This document shows, one piece after another, positions 21,961 to 33,329 of a stretch of DNA of 64,000 nucleotides. The position numbers and the translations under genes are program-made. Source of the DNA: Owenia fusiformis (lineage: Eukaryota; Annelida; Polychaeta; Sabellida; Oweniidae); assembly GCA_903813345.2 (NCBI GenBank), contig CAIIXF020000004.1:27531985-27595984 (forward strand), read 5' to 3'. The notes below the pieces were generated by a model. That model saw only the letters and a program-made list of their open reading frames with translations, ran no database searches and was not told the DNA's origin. The number at the start of each line of letters is the position of its first letter. Position 1 is the first letter of the stretch.

Positions 21961-24194
21961 TTATCCAAGTCTTTTTTTCTTCATCAACATGGGTGACGTT
22001 GAAGCAAAGTGGTTGTTCAACCATTTAGGGCACACAGAAGATATCCACTTGTTACACTACAGGTCCACCAGTTGAACAACAATTGAACGGGTAGAAATGG
22101 CAAAGCTTTGTATCATTGCAGACTACAACTTGATTAAAGATTAGAAGATATAAGATTAGAAGGTGAGATCATTTGAAAGAATTTATTTTGAATAATTAGT
22201 AGATGTTAATTTATCACCCCAAAAAAGAGAAGAATCTGGCTAGAGGGGCACATTAAAAATGTAAGTATTGTAACAAAAATGCCATTTTTGTTTGATAGCT
22301 GCCGGGAGTGTAATTAAATTGGCAAATTTCACAAAATAATTTCAAGCGATCTCATTGGTCAGATTATTCACATAGTACTAGATTTATGCAGCCACTTAAA
22401 CAATCCAAGGGGGGATAAAATGAGACTGTTTTTTAATTACTTTTGAAGTCACATTTCATCAGATAGGGAGGAAAACTAACAAAATGTAAGTTGGATTTTA
22501 ATATCAATTGACAATGTTGTTTCAAGATTGAATTTAAATTTAATTTTGTACAGAAAGGATAAAAAATATAGTTTATGGAATATCAAACAAAACATTTTGT
22601 GCTGTGCGGGAAAGAACCTAAATGTGCAGGAAAGGGCGATGCAAACTATTATGAACCAAGAATAATATCTGAATTATTCTACTCAGATTCATAATTTTGA
22701 GTATTTTTGATATTGATAATGATATCGAATATAGAATTGTACATACCTTAGATCCAGAGCAAAAAAATTGAGAGACTCCACTTAAGAGGCAGCCTCAGAG
22801 ACAACTGATGACATTGAAGAGAACAATAACATTTGTAGGGAATGCCTAGGGGGAAAGGGGACAGATAAAGTTTAGTTATGGTGCTCAACAATAATAATTC
22901 CAATAAGTGAGCATGCAAGAAAGTATACACAGAGACAAACAAGTTTTTAACAACAGACCAAAAATAAACATTGAAATTGAGACGGTAAATACACTTAAAG
23001 TAAATATTTTGAAGGACAAGGTGAAAAATCTAAAATCAAATTTATCAAAATGTAAAAATACATCATATTTGCTAATAATAAAATCCAATGTGGCTCTTAA
23101 CTGAAAATGGAACTTTTCCATTACATTACAATTCCCATTGTTTAAAAAAAAGTCTTCCAAATCAATAGCAAATGGACATGTATACCAGTACAACTTTCAA
23201 ACAAGATAAAGAACAAACTAAATGTATTTCAAATTTTACTAGAAAATACAGCATATTGTAATTTGTACTGTCGCTTTTTGTCTTGCAGCTAACACATTGT
23301 AAAACTTTAATTACTGGGGCACTTTATCATTTCGTTCAGCTAATTTCCCTCATGAAAAGAGGCCTAATTTTATTTATCCAGTTCTGACCAATCAGAACTT
23401 TTATAACTTTAATTTCAACCAATCAGATTCATTACAATCATAATTCTACTTTTATCCTTTTTCCTTCCTAAACCCTTCACTTACATGTCATTTCTAACTA
23501 CCATTCACATCTGCTTTCAGGTAATTGTTTTGCAAATTTATTTTATCAAAATACCTCGCTCAAGCATAAAGCAATAATGTTATTTCACTGGTTTAGTATT
23601 TTCATCAAATAGTCTGCAAGGTTTAGTGTTCTATATTTGTAAATGTGCACCTTTTACATTAATTTTGAACTATCAATACATTCACACATTCAGATCTACT
23701 TTCAGGTCATTTCGAACTTCTAGTCACATCTTCTTTCAGGTTTGAATCGCCCACACACCCACACCTCATATCAGATTTATCTCTTTTTGTTGGCGGTGAA
23801 GACATCTGAGAGCTCAATTTATATTGACGTTAGAACTTTATAGATGAAATTTCATTGCCTCTGATGTTCATGCAGCCAAATTCTAGTTTGTTTTTACTTG
23901 CAGTATTCTAACATGAAATATTTTATTTTGTGCGTATCTTTGTAAGTGCAGTTTTGTTTTTGTTCTTTTATTTGCCTTGTTCTGTTATGTTGTATGTTAT
24001 TGTATTTATTATTAATAATGTGTACTGGCTTTGGCCTTAATAATAATTTTATACATTTTTATATCTTTTGTTATGCTTTAAGCGTGAGGAGGTTATTTTA
24101 TCGTTTGTTATGCTTTAAGCGTGAGGAGGTTATTTTCTATAGATGACATAGATGTTGTGATTCACTTGGGCTGCCCAAGAAGCATTCTTCATCA
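21961..24194. other. 2.2 kb without a supported gene
   Basis: A short Lys/Asn-rich frame (22907-23104) and its antisense shadows are the only open frames. Between 23500 and 23760 the motif CTTTCAGGT recurs three times. No recognised family or repeat boundary. Confidence 0.4.
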
Positions 24195-24370
24195 TTGGCA
24201 ATTTTGCAAGGATTAATAAATTCCAATTATAAAGTAATGTGTCATTTCCAGAGTGAGGTATCTGCCAGTAAGAACTACTGGCTCGACACCATACAAATTA
24301 CGCTGGCACACCATGTGAGACCCCATTACACAGACTACAATGACTGCAAAATTGAGGTATCATGTAAAGA

Positions 24371-24900
24371 ATGGCAATAATGCATGATATAAAAGTTATC
24401 CTGCAAAAGAAGGAGGACATTTCAAGGATCAATAAAAGAGGTACAAGGTCACTGCTACCATTTGTTTCTTCAATATCCAAGTATCTTTTCGGAACTGCAA
24501 CAAATGATGACCTCCTTAATATATTCATATATATTTTGTCCAACAAAAATTGGTAACAAATGTAAAGCACCAGGCTTCAGAGCTAGCCTCATTCATGTCA
24601 TCAACAGACAAAAGAATTACAAATGAGCTTAGTGCCGTACAATTCAACCACAAGGACAGATGGCATTGACCGTGAACAGTCATTTAACTAAATTACCACA
24701 TGCGCCTAATCAGTTAATTGAAAACTTTCCAATGCATGTCAGCAGCTTTTAAGTGGAAGAAATTAGCTAACTTTAATCACAGTGAAAGAATGCAGACAAC
24801 TGTGACCTATTTGCAATCTATAATTACAGATAAGTTTCCCCAATTTGGACTAGTTCACAAAGACGTGCTGCAGAGCCGGAAAAGCAGAGAAGAGACGATG
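24371..24900 (+). pseudogene. Envelope-like (errantivirus/F-protein type) retroelement remnant
   Basis: The frame contains a basic, furin-like KR immediately before a small-residue/hydrophobic run, then SISKYLFGTAT followed by an acidic pair. A basic cleavage site next to an LFGTAT-type motif is the hallmark of baculovirus-F-like envelope proteins carried by some Gypsy/Ty3 and BEL elements. The frame stops at 24556; further related sequence in other frames (to about 24890) is rich in Gln/Leu helices, as in the heptad region. At least one frameshift and stops make it non-functional. No LTR, gag or pol was recognised beside it. Confidence 0.4.
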
Positions 24901-24939
24901 AATGCCATAAAAAGGGTTTATAGAGATGATGCAATATCC

Positions 24940-25850
24940 CAAAGAATGTTCAGCGTGTAAAGGATGCCATTTGCGGTAGAAGATCAATCACATTGAGACA
25001 ACTAGCAGATGACCTAAACATGGGGTATGGGCTGTGCAAAGTATCGTTCGTGATGACTTAAGGATGCGCCATGGTCTGTGCAACATGGGTGCCGAAGGAT
25101 TGACCCTTGAGCAGCGCAAAGCTCGTTATTGGCATCCACAGAATTTCTCGAGCATTATGAGAGAGAAGGGGATGGTTTTCTCCACAAAATCATCACAGGT
25201 GATGAAACCTATGTACTGTGTTATGACCCAGCAACAAAGAGAGCAACAAGTGGGTGGCTTGGTTCGAACAGTCCATCTCCAACAAAGTCCCGACTCTCCA
25301 GTTTGCGGCATGAGGGAAAAGTCAAGTTCATCGTGTTTGTTGATGTCGAGGGACCAATTCTTGTCCACATGGTACCTAAGGGAACAAAGATGGGAAAAGA
25401 ATATTATGAAAAGGTACATTTCTTTAAATAGTTCGTTATTTTGTGGAGTGATAATTATTGAGAGTCCATCTGAGAAAAGACGTGAATAAACATCACCCTG
25501 ACAGAGATCTGACTGACTTCATCCTCCACCACGATAATGCCCCATCTCATCGAAGTGAATGTGTGCAAACTGCTATCAGAGAGAGCATGGGTATGGAGCT
25601 GCTTGGTCATCCCCCATATTCCCCTGATTTAGCGCCATTGGATTTTGCGATTTTTGGGAAACTGAAGAGTGACCTCAAAGGCAGGCGTTTTCATGATGTC
25701 AATGAGATGAAACAGGCAGTTATGCGTTCCCTGCACACCAACTTCCCTGACTGCAATGATGTATACACTCGCTGGGTTGATAGACATAAACGATGTGTGG
25801 CTGCACAAGGACATTATTTTGAGCGCATGTGTACATCAAGGAAATACTAG
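24940..25850 (+). pseudogene. mariner-like transposase, frameshifted
   Basis: A degraded helix-turn-helix (RSITLRQLADDLNMG, 24980-25025) precedes a frame from 25129 with GDETYV (first Asp) and PKGTKMGKEYYEK, then a frame from 25458 with ILHHDNAPSH (second Asp) and HPPYSPDLAPLDF (third Asp), ending RKY-stop at 25850. About 35 residues separate the last two Asp. The two frames are separated by about 50 bp starting GTACATTTC at 25412, which could be a short intron or an insertion. The HTH part and catalytic part are also out of frame. Confidence 0.75.
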
Positions 25851-26710
25851 TTGATTTAATCAGCTCTGAGACTCTTGATTTTGTAGTGAAACCTTTATTC
25901 TAGTTTTATTGTCCCAGGTGCCGTTACCATGGCAACCAAAAAGTTTTCCTGAGGAGAGTTATGAAGGAATAAAGTTATATTTTTATATCTTTTGCCAAAA
26001 TAAATTATCTTTTGTCTGTCGAAATTACAAGTAATTACTTCCAAAAACAAAGAAATGAGAGGATTTTTATCAGAATATCTGGATCGACCATTGTATTTTG
26101 AGGATTTGAGAGTGGACTACGTTCTCGAAAGTAGCTTTATACTACGTTTGCCCTGTCGGGAGTACCTAACCCAGAAGTGACTCCAGATTTAAGATTTAAG
26201 ACTTAAGATTTACTCCAAAGCAATCTTCAGTATTCGGACTATATTGGAATAAGACATGTGACCATATATCGATATCCAGAGGGAGGTCCGCTGATATTAT
26301 TAATTATTATATCACTATCTAGCTAGCAACAGTATGATTGGTCAAAACCGGGTCACATGTTCCACGCTCCCGGGAATTTTCAAAGAATTTGTTTTCGTTC
26401 AGTGTAAATAATTTAGTTCAGTGTAAGTCAAAATGGCAGACGAACCGAACATGACAAAAGTGTATCCAGTTCTTACAATACAGCTCAGAATGGATATTTG
26501 AGGAATATTGCAAATACCATGGTGCCATTTTCATTGTCCCACTGTAATGTAACCATAAACTACAATGTAAACATGAAATCTTAAAAGACAACCATTCAAA
26601 GTTTGACATTTATTGTACTTTATTTTTCAAATTTGAAATATATGTATTTCAATGTTAACCTATGACTTAATAATATTAGGGATGTTTAGCTAGACAGTGA
26701 TATATAATAA

Positions 26711-26848
26711 AACAAATATTTCACTCTATTTTCGGTGAATACCTGTAGCACTTTCACAAGGTGATATTCTACTTGCCCTTCGGGCTTCGTGGAATATCAC
26801 TTGTGAAAGATGTACAGGTATTCACCTCAGTAGAGTGAAATATTTGTT
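26711..26848. mobile_element. Palindromic MITE with a 138 bp hairpin
   Basis: Inverted arms AACAAATATTTCACTCTA and TAGAGTGAAATATTTGTT enclose further complementary sequence (GGTGAATACCTGTA versus TACAGGTATTCACC; CACAAGGTGATATTC versus GAATATCACTTGTG). The loop near 26772-26793 carries CTTGCCCTTCGGGCTTC. Confidence 0.9.
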
Positions 26849-27029
26849 CAATATCTGATGCCAGGACTGTTTTTCAAATATAAAGTTTAACGTTCCTAAT
26901 TAGCCTAAAGTATTTTTGTAAAACATTATCATAATAGTTTACCATTATTGTGCACAAATACATAGCATTATTCTTAAAATACTGATTTATGTTAAATATA
27001 TCACTGCAACAGTTTATTGAACCTGACAA

Positions 27030-27118
27030 CCTGACACTGGTATGCACTTAGTGCTTTTTCTTGCTAAGTTCCATTACAACTTTTGGTCCTTTCCCTTTGG
27101 CACTTGTGCTTAGATATT
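27030..27118. repeat. Family-B terminal fragment, left of the Mutator-like region
   Basis: Reads CTGGTATGCACTTAGTGC through TTTTGGTCCTTTCCCTTTGG to CACTTGTGCTTAGATATT, matching the end of the family-B element in the 40.5 kb orientation. The terminal ~38 bp occur inverted at 31706-31744. Confidence 0.7.
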
Positions 27119-27339
27119 CATATTTGGGCATTAAACGCAGCAGTTTCAAAATCACCCGCACATCTGTAGTCTTCCACTACGCCCTGTCGAGGCTATGACT
27201 ACAAATGACTTGTGTACTAAGATTTACCCTGCCTTGTCCATTTTACCACGTCTTAATGATTTACTTTACATACGATTGCTTTTAACTTTGTGATTAATTT
27301 TCCCCTTGACTATCATTTTCATTTGTGTTACACTATTAT

Positions 27340-27508
27340 TAAGGTACAACAAACAAGATGTCCATGGACAAATGTGGAGAAGTGTACTGTTCTTGATTTC
27401 TTAATCGACAAAGGCTTTACGTCTAACTGGCCCAAATATAAGGCCAACCATGGTCTATGGTATGATATTGGCATGTTCGTTAATTCCCCAACAGGGAATT
27501 GTGTCTAG
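27340..27508 (+). CDS. Possible Myb/SANT-like exon
   Basis: The frame reads RCPWTNVEKCTVLDFLIDKG then NWPKYKANHGLWYDIGMFV. A Trp at the start, a mid-helix hydrophobic stretch and a WPKYKA...W.DI tail resemble Myb/SANT-like DNA-binding domains used by several DNA transposons (W-T-..E...L...L.. ..W..I). It sits on the same strand upstream of the Mutator-like transposase. Weak match; the exon borders are unclear. Confidence 0.3.
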
Positions 27509-28073
27509 GTACGTATATGGGAAGGTATATTAATATAGAAGTATAATTTTTGTAGAAATGTACGAAAATGTCCTTGAGTAAATTAATATTGGTTGATATA
27601 TTTTCTTCTCACTCTTCAATTAAATGAATTATAAATATCAAATATTTATTATGAATTTTATTTCAAAGTACTGAGAAAGGAAGGACTGGGGGAGGGGTTG
27701 CTGATGGGAGATTATATTATTTGAAAGCATTTGTTTCAATTCTAAGTACAGCACATTTGCCTGTAATTGTCAACAACACAACCCATGCTTCATGCAAATA
27801 CTTCTGGAGGTGTGCTTTCACCACATTAAATACATTAGGGATTGACATCAAGGACACAAGCATTCACCATTTTATTTACAAACATTCACCAAATATGTTC
27901 AGTTCAAAATTCCCTTCCTGTCACTGACCGTTTAGCATTCTGACCAAGGTGCTTTGACGAAGCATGCAAAGCTCTGTGTAGATGACGTCATATATACTTA
28001 TTTAGTCATATGTATTATCAATTTAGTTTCTTTGGAAACCTAAATCAATAAACTAAACAGTTCAAGCTCTAAA

Positions 28074-28631
28074 ATGGCGAAGGGAAGTAGAAAAAAACAT
28101 ACATTTGACATCAATAACAAGCATTGCTACAACAATAGTGGTCAGGCCAGCACTAGAAATACCCAGCCAAATGTCAAAAATAGATTCTTGAGATTGGACA
28201 GTGATACATCTCTAAGGGCTTGCGGTATTCCACTTAGCAGCTTGAGACCAGAGAAAAAAGATGTGTTTTTCACTAAATTGAGAACAAGTGTGAACAGTCA
28301 CACAGTCAAGGGAAACAGACTCGTTAATATGGAGCAGCTAATGGTAATGATCAATAGAACAATCAAAGATCATCAAACTGTTAGTCCAAAATGTAAAACG
28401 CCTGAGTTTTGCTTACCTGCCAACAAAGAGGAGCAACAAGGCTTAGGTTATGCTTACACAATGAAATGCAAGCAGTGTCGATTCACATCATGTACATTTA
28501 AGACTTACCTATCAATCCTAAAGACATCAAATCAAGTACCTGGACGCCAAAAAGCAATGTGCAACTACCAGCTGGGTACATTCATGTTGAAGACATCAAA
28601 ACCGATGGATGACATAAGATTATTTTTTTAG
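28074..28631 (+). pseudogene. Mutator-like transposase, N-terminal part
   Basis: The 185-codon frame starts MAKGSRKKHTFDINNKH and contains GNRLVNMEQLMVMIN, GLGYAYTMKCKQCRF and GRQKAMCNYQLGTFMLKTS. An 'R(I/L)VN...L...I', a paired-cysteine 'C..C.F' and a 'N......G....' order is what I recall from the N-terminal part of the Mutator-like transposase domain proteins (PF20700 type) widespread in molluscs and cnidarians. Frame ends at TAG 28629-28631, where antisense LINE sequence begins. The C-terminal end of the same protein type is found at 30.47-31.58 kb. Confidence 0.55.
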
Positions 28632-28639
28632 TTTTTATG

Positions 28640-29510
28640 GTTCCTTTATTTAAACAGTATTAAGATACAGCATAAACAGGGCCTAAGCCAAAGCATTATT
28701 GGCCCTGTGGGTAACAGCATTTGAATTTACATAAAAGATGGCTCTCCTGTTTGGAGAAATGAACTGATTGTTTTTGACTCAACATAAATACATGTTATTT
28801 TAGACAATTTCCATTATCTTACAAAGAAAATCTGTAAAAGATTTAAAAACGAGACCTTTAATAGAATTGTTCAATGAAATGTCACCAAACAGGAGAGTAT
28901 TTGTCTTGTGTTCTAAAGAGTGTTCTAAAGAGCATCTTGGTGAAAAAAAGAAATCAAGTCAGGCATTATCCTAAGTCCCCCCCAAAGTTCTTCCCTTTCT
29001 CTTAATAATAGCGGGCAGTTGAAGATGAGGTGCTTGGTAGTTTGGTCTCTGTAGCCACATAAACAATTTGGACTGTCAACATTTCTAAAATTGTGCAGGA
29101 AAAAGTGGCCTGTAAAAATAAGATCTAATGTGATTTAGAAGGATTTCACTCTTTCGTGATAATTCAAGCTTAGATGTAGGTAATGGTAAATCTTTGTCTC
29201 GGAAATGTTTTTTAACATTCCTTTTAAAACTAGAAATTTTTTTGTTTTCTTTTAGATAATATGAGAGCTTTTCCCATTCACGCATTGCTTTTATTATTGG
29301 AGATTTAGAAAAGATTATTAATGACTACGTTAGATATGCCACCTATCAGAAGGTCAGCCTTGCAAAGATTAGTAAATGCATCATCAAAAACGTACTCTGC
29401 CCTTAATGATGACCAGAATGTGAAAAACCGAGAGCTTGTAAAACGTTTCGCAGAGTCATCGAGCTCAAAATAGTGTGTTGTACAACTGGACACTGCCTTA
29501 AACAACAACC
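28640..29510 (-). pseudogene. Antisense LINE reverse-transcriptase 3' end, inserted in the Mutator-like element
   Basis: On the minus strand, 29285-29085 gives MREWEKLSYYLKENKKISSF and KSEILLNHIRSYF; after a frameshift near 29110 the sequence reads DSPNCLCGYRDQTTKHLIF. The N-C-x-C-G-x-x-x-x-T-x-x-H motif is the LINE C-terminal knuckle, of the same kind as at 4.9 kb. Upstream minus-strand sequence (29508-29305) holds more of the polymerase connection region. It sits between the N- and C-terminal parts of the Mutator-like transposase. Confidence 0.65.
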
Positions 29511-29527
29511 AAAATATGGAATGTTTT

Positions 29528-30471
29528 CTGCTTCATTATTCGTATTTTACTATATGTATTCGTAAATTGAATTTCTGTACTTGTTAAATGCACATTTATG
29601 TACGTAACTTGAGTATTTTCATTCATTGTTTGCCTTTTCTATTCATTAATCTATTTTGTTTCGTTAAAACGTTTATGTATGTGTTTTATACTGAAATACA
29701 TTCAAAAGTCCTTAATCGCATTTGTTAGTGACACATTGTTTATCCGTATACAAATAAAATGAGTTCATTTTGTACCTTTATTATTGTTTCTGCAAATATA
29801 ATAATTTGATATCTACGAACTGAATGTCGAATTTATCAATAAATAAGTACTAGTCTTGGCATTTTTATTTTTTAATTGTCGAATTTATTTTCGTAACAAG
29901 GTAATATATTTTCGTAAAAGTGCACATTTATTGTTCGTAAATTGCACTTTTATATTCGTTTTTCATTGGTTTATTAAGATCACGTGATCATTCTCAACGA
30001 GACATGGTCAACCCATGGTCAAAGTCATCGCCCCCTCCCCCCACACATATCATGTCACGTGACATTTGCCTCGAGACTTGCAGTTTATATTCGTTAATTC
30101 ACATTTGTATTCGTAAACTCACATTTATATCCGTAAAGTTTCATTTTATCATTCGCTAATGTACGAATATTCCTTTGCTTTCTGCAACAATTCATGGGTA
30201 ATATGCAAGATTATTATTGGTAAAAATACATCTCTTCGATAAAATAACAGGCAATTTTGGGGACATTTACGAATTGTAAGCTGTAGTTGGCGAAAAATAA
30301 ATTGTTAGTTACAAACATTTCTAGTCCTTACAAACATAAAATGCACCCGAATTTAGTATCTGTTTGTTCATTTGATACATCATATTTGTATTTGTAATTT
30401 GGGAATTTTATTTGTAAATGTTACATTAATATTCGTATAAGGGAATTTATTCCAAACGAATAATGAAGCAG
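29528..30471. mobile_element. 0.94 kb MITE-like element with TTCGTAAA subterminal repeats
   Basis: CTGCTTCATTATTCG at the left is the exact inverse of CGAATAATGAAGCAG at the right. Between them more than ten copies of (A/T)TTCGTAA or TACGAA-type words, often as CACATTTATATTCGT, occur in both orientations. No coding frame. No clear target duplication was found. It lies immediately before the C-terminal part of the Mutator-like transposase, next to the antisense LINE. Confidence 0.75.
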
Positions 30472-30473
30472 TT

Positions 30474-31576
30474 ATGACGCTATACCAAAAAGGCTGTGCT
30501 TTTTCTCAACCGGGAACGCAAAGCTTTACACCGTTGATACATGAAGAGACTACTCTAATTCTGGCGAATAAAGCGTACAATAAGCTATGTAGCAGGCATG
30601 GGCTGGCTTGTAAAGGGAAGATGGATGGATGTTCAAGTGCAAATTTCGAAAACCAGAAAGCAATAGATAATTCAGAGAGTATGGCTGCATCAGTTCTCAT
30701 AACAGAGGCTTCTCAAGACTTAACTATTACTCACGCTACCACAGATGGTAATACAAGTGTGAAAAAGACACTTACAAACATCAACCTCTAGAATGCGTTG
30801 TGCACAAAGGCCGTGGTTTGAAGAGAAAATTTTATTCTCAAACATTCAGTGAAATAATGATTGGCAAAAGCACTGATCAAAGTTATGGATACAAAAGGGC
30901 TGAAATGTCAGAATATCTTTCAAGAAGATGTACGTCAGAGCTCTACGCAGCAAGGCGAAAATTTTCTAGAAGATTTCAAATTTTTGAGTTGATCGAAAAA
31001 AAAAACGCATACATCTCCTTCGTTGTATAATGGGTGATCACACTCATTGCAAAAAAACATCACTGCAATGCAATGTGAAAACGATTCTCCATTACTTACC
31101 TTGTAACCAATATATACAAGCAACTCCTACTGATATAGCAAAGCTACAAGCATGCATTGACTATATGTTAAATGCTGATACGATTAGACAAATGTTCAAA
31201 ACAACAAACACCAACAAGACAGAGGCTTGTCATTTGGAACATTAAAACATTACCAAAATCAAAAACATCTTCTAAAAATGTATATGGTTGTTTTGACAGT
31301 GCAATGCACTCCCATTCTATCGGCACTCCAAAGTCTATCATCATGGCAAATGCAAAAATCGGTGCAAACCTTACTTGTAAAAAGGCTGTGATAAATTTGG
31401 AGGCAATGCATATAGCAAATGGAAAGAAACTTACCCTTCAAAGGAAGTGTAAAACAAAGCAAAGGAGAGTTTCTGCAAGAAATGCTAAAATTGGCCTCAA
31501 AAGACTAGCAACTTTAAGTGTTGAAGGGGCAAGACTAGGGAAAAATGGAACAATTTCTGATCACAATTATGTTTAG
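30474..31576 (+). pseudogene. Mutator-like transposase, C-terminal part, multiple frameshifts
   Basis: Successive frames carry MTLYQKGCAFSQPG (30474), GKSTDQSYGYKRAEMSEYL (30800), MGDHTHCKKTSLQCN with ADTIRQMFKTTNTNKTEACH (31030), and SKNVYGCFDSAMHSHSIG with RVSARNAKIGLKRLA (from about 31230), ending at TAG 31574-31576. The order GDH..C.. - 'TNKCES'-like - 'P.SK..S.N..G...SA.H....G' followed by a basic tail is what I recall from the end of PF20700-type Mutator-like transposases. At least three frame changes make it non-functional. Confidence 0.55.
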
Positions 31577-31696
31577 ACCAGACCAATAAATATCTCCCAT
31601 TAATTCTATAATATATGTGTTGTTATTTATTCTCTAGCCTTACCACCACACCTGCACCTGCATTAAAATATTACGTAGTTGATCTTAATTGCCCCT

Positions 31697-31760
31697 ATTT
31701 CTAAAAATATCTAAGCACAAGTGCCAAAGGGAAAGGATCAAAACTTTAAAGAAATCAAGT
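31697..31760. repeat. Inverted counterpart of the 27.1 kb terminal repeat
   Basis: AATATCTAAGCACAAGTGCC and AAAGGGAAAGGATCAAAA mirror the sequence at 27079-27117. The pair brackets the Mutator-like coding region at a distance of 4.6 kb and could be its terminal inverted repeat or two separate family-B ends. Confidence 0.6.
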
Positions 31761-32426
31761 GCGAAGAACAAAATATAAATGCTTTTAAATGTAACATTGG
31801 AACCCTCTTTGACAAACTGCGAATTCACTCTAGTAAACATTTTGGGCCATCATGACCAAGGCAAATCCCATTCATGAAGCAAACTTTTCTGAGGTTGTTA
31901 TTTTGGGGGGACTCGGCACAGAGGTGGTCTATGTTGATACACGTTTTAGAATGGCATAGGTGTGAGATTTGTTCATTTCTAGTTAAGGGAGTGCTAAAAT
32001 GTAAAATGTAAATAAGCTGATGACAATTCACTGGCCAACCCCCCAACCCCGATACGTCACTTTTATTTGGCCATAACCCTTTCTTCTTTTAGCTTTAATC
32101 CAATTTTTACAAGTACCGACATTAACCATTCTGTCTGGGTGTGTCAGTCATTTAATTTATCTTTCCTTTTAAGCACACAAGTATAAATGAACTGATAGAA
32201 AATATCAGCAGAGAGTACAAAGATACCTTTCTGGAGAGACTGAAACAATTCTGAAATGACGTGCACACGCGTAGTAAACACGTCCACGTCGGAACTATTT
32301 TTGACCTACATCGCTTTTTTTGTAATTAAAATGAGAGTTGAACTCATTCTCTTTATTTTGATACCAAATAATGGCATACTAGGTATCCTAGAAGCCATCC
32401 ATGGCCTTATTTGCAACAAATCGCAG

Positions 32427-32992
32427 GTTTTTTAAATGGAGAAACTGTGACAGCTGCCTACTATTCAAGTGTAAGTTGCTTCAATATTCATTCTTGAGTG
32501 GAATTAAATCAACATTTCATATTCCATTTAATATTTCAGTTTCATATTCCATTTAATATTTCAGTCTCATATTCCATGGCTGAAATTGTGATTAAACAAT
32601 TTTATTTTCTCATTGTATGACTACAGGTTCTCAAAGAACCTCTAATGCAGGCTATTCGGAGGAAACGGCCCGAGCTTCTAGAGAGAGGGATGTGGCTACA
32701 CTTCGATAATGCTACACCACACAGAGCCAGGCACACAATGGATGTAATCACTTCACTAGAAATGTCACTTGTAGACCAAGCACCCTACTCCCCTGATTTA
32801 GCTCAACTTGATTTCTTTTTATTTGGTGTTTTAAAGAAGGGACTTAGGGGACATCACTCCGCATCAGAACAGGAACTCTTGACTGAAACAAAGAGAATTC
32901 TCAGAAAGGCTGAACAAAGTGGATTTCAAAATGTCTTTGATGAATGGGTGTTGAGACAGCAACAATGTATAGATGCTAATGGAGACTATTGA
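32427..32992 (+). pseudogene. mariner-like transposase catalytic part with a visible intron
   Basis: Exon-like 32427-32470 encodes LNGETVTAAYYSS and ends at gtaagt; after 156 bp (32471-32626) with a ctacag acceptor the frame resumes in phase with VLKEPLMQAIRRKRP. Downstream are WLHFDNATPHRA (second Asp) and APYSPDLAQLDFFLF (third Asp), then CIDANGDY and TAA at 32990-32992. The N-terminal DNA-binding part and first Asp are absent. The intron contains a 25 bp tandem repeat (TTCATATTCCATTTAATATT, 32515-32575). Confidence 0.7.
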
Positions 32993-33329
32993 ATTCATAT
33001 GTGCATGCTTGTTATGATATATTTATACTAAGGGGTATAAATCATTATAATATTTGTCAATCTTAAAGAATATCAATATTCGTCAATATTTTGTGTTATA
33101 ATTTTACATGTGCTTCAGATCTTTCAAAATCCCAAGTCAAGTGGCGTGCCCACTATTTTTTATAAAGGGATAATTGTCCTTTATATTTTGTATTTATTAA
33201 TAAAATTCATCACACTTATAAAACAGTGTATTTGTGCTAATCTGACCAAATTTCATGATGATTGGTGGTAATTTCTTAAAATGACAGCGTTAGTGTCATT
33301 ACTTATTGAACGGCCTATAACACCATCCT
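32993..33329. other. AT-rich flank of the mariner copy, no gene
   Basis: Contains the mariner 3' flank and sequence ending ACTTATTGAACGGCCTATAA, a word reminiscent of mariner termini, but no matching left end was found. Confidence 0.35.

Noticed and set aside
26431-26500. Short ATG frame starting MADEPNMTKVYPVL
   Set aside because: Only about 22 codons, no splice donor or family; not supportable as a gene.
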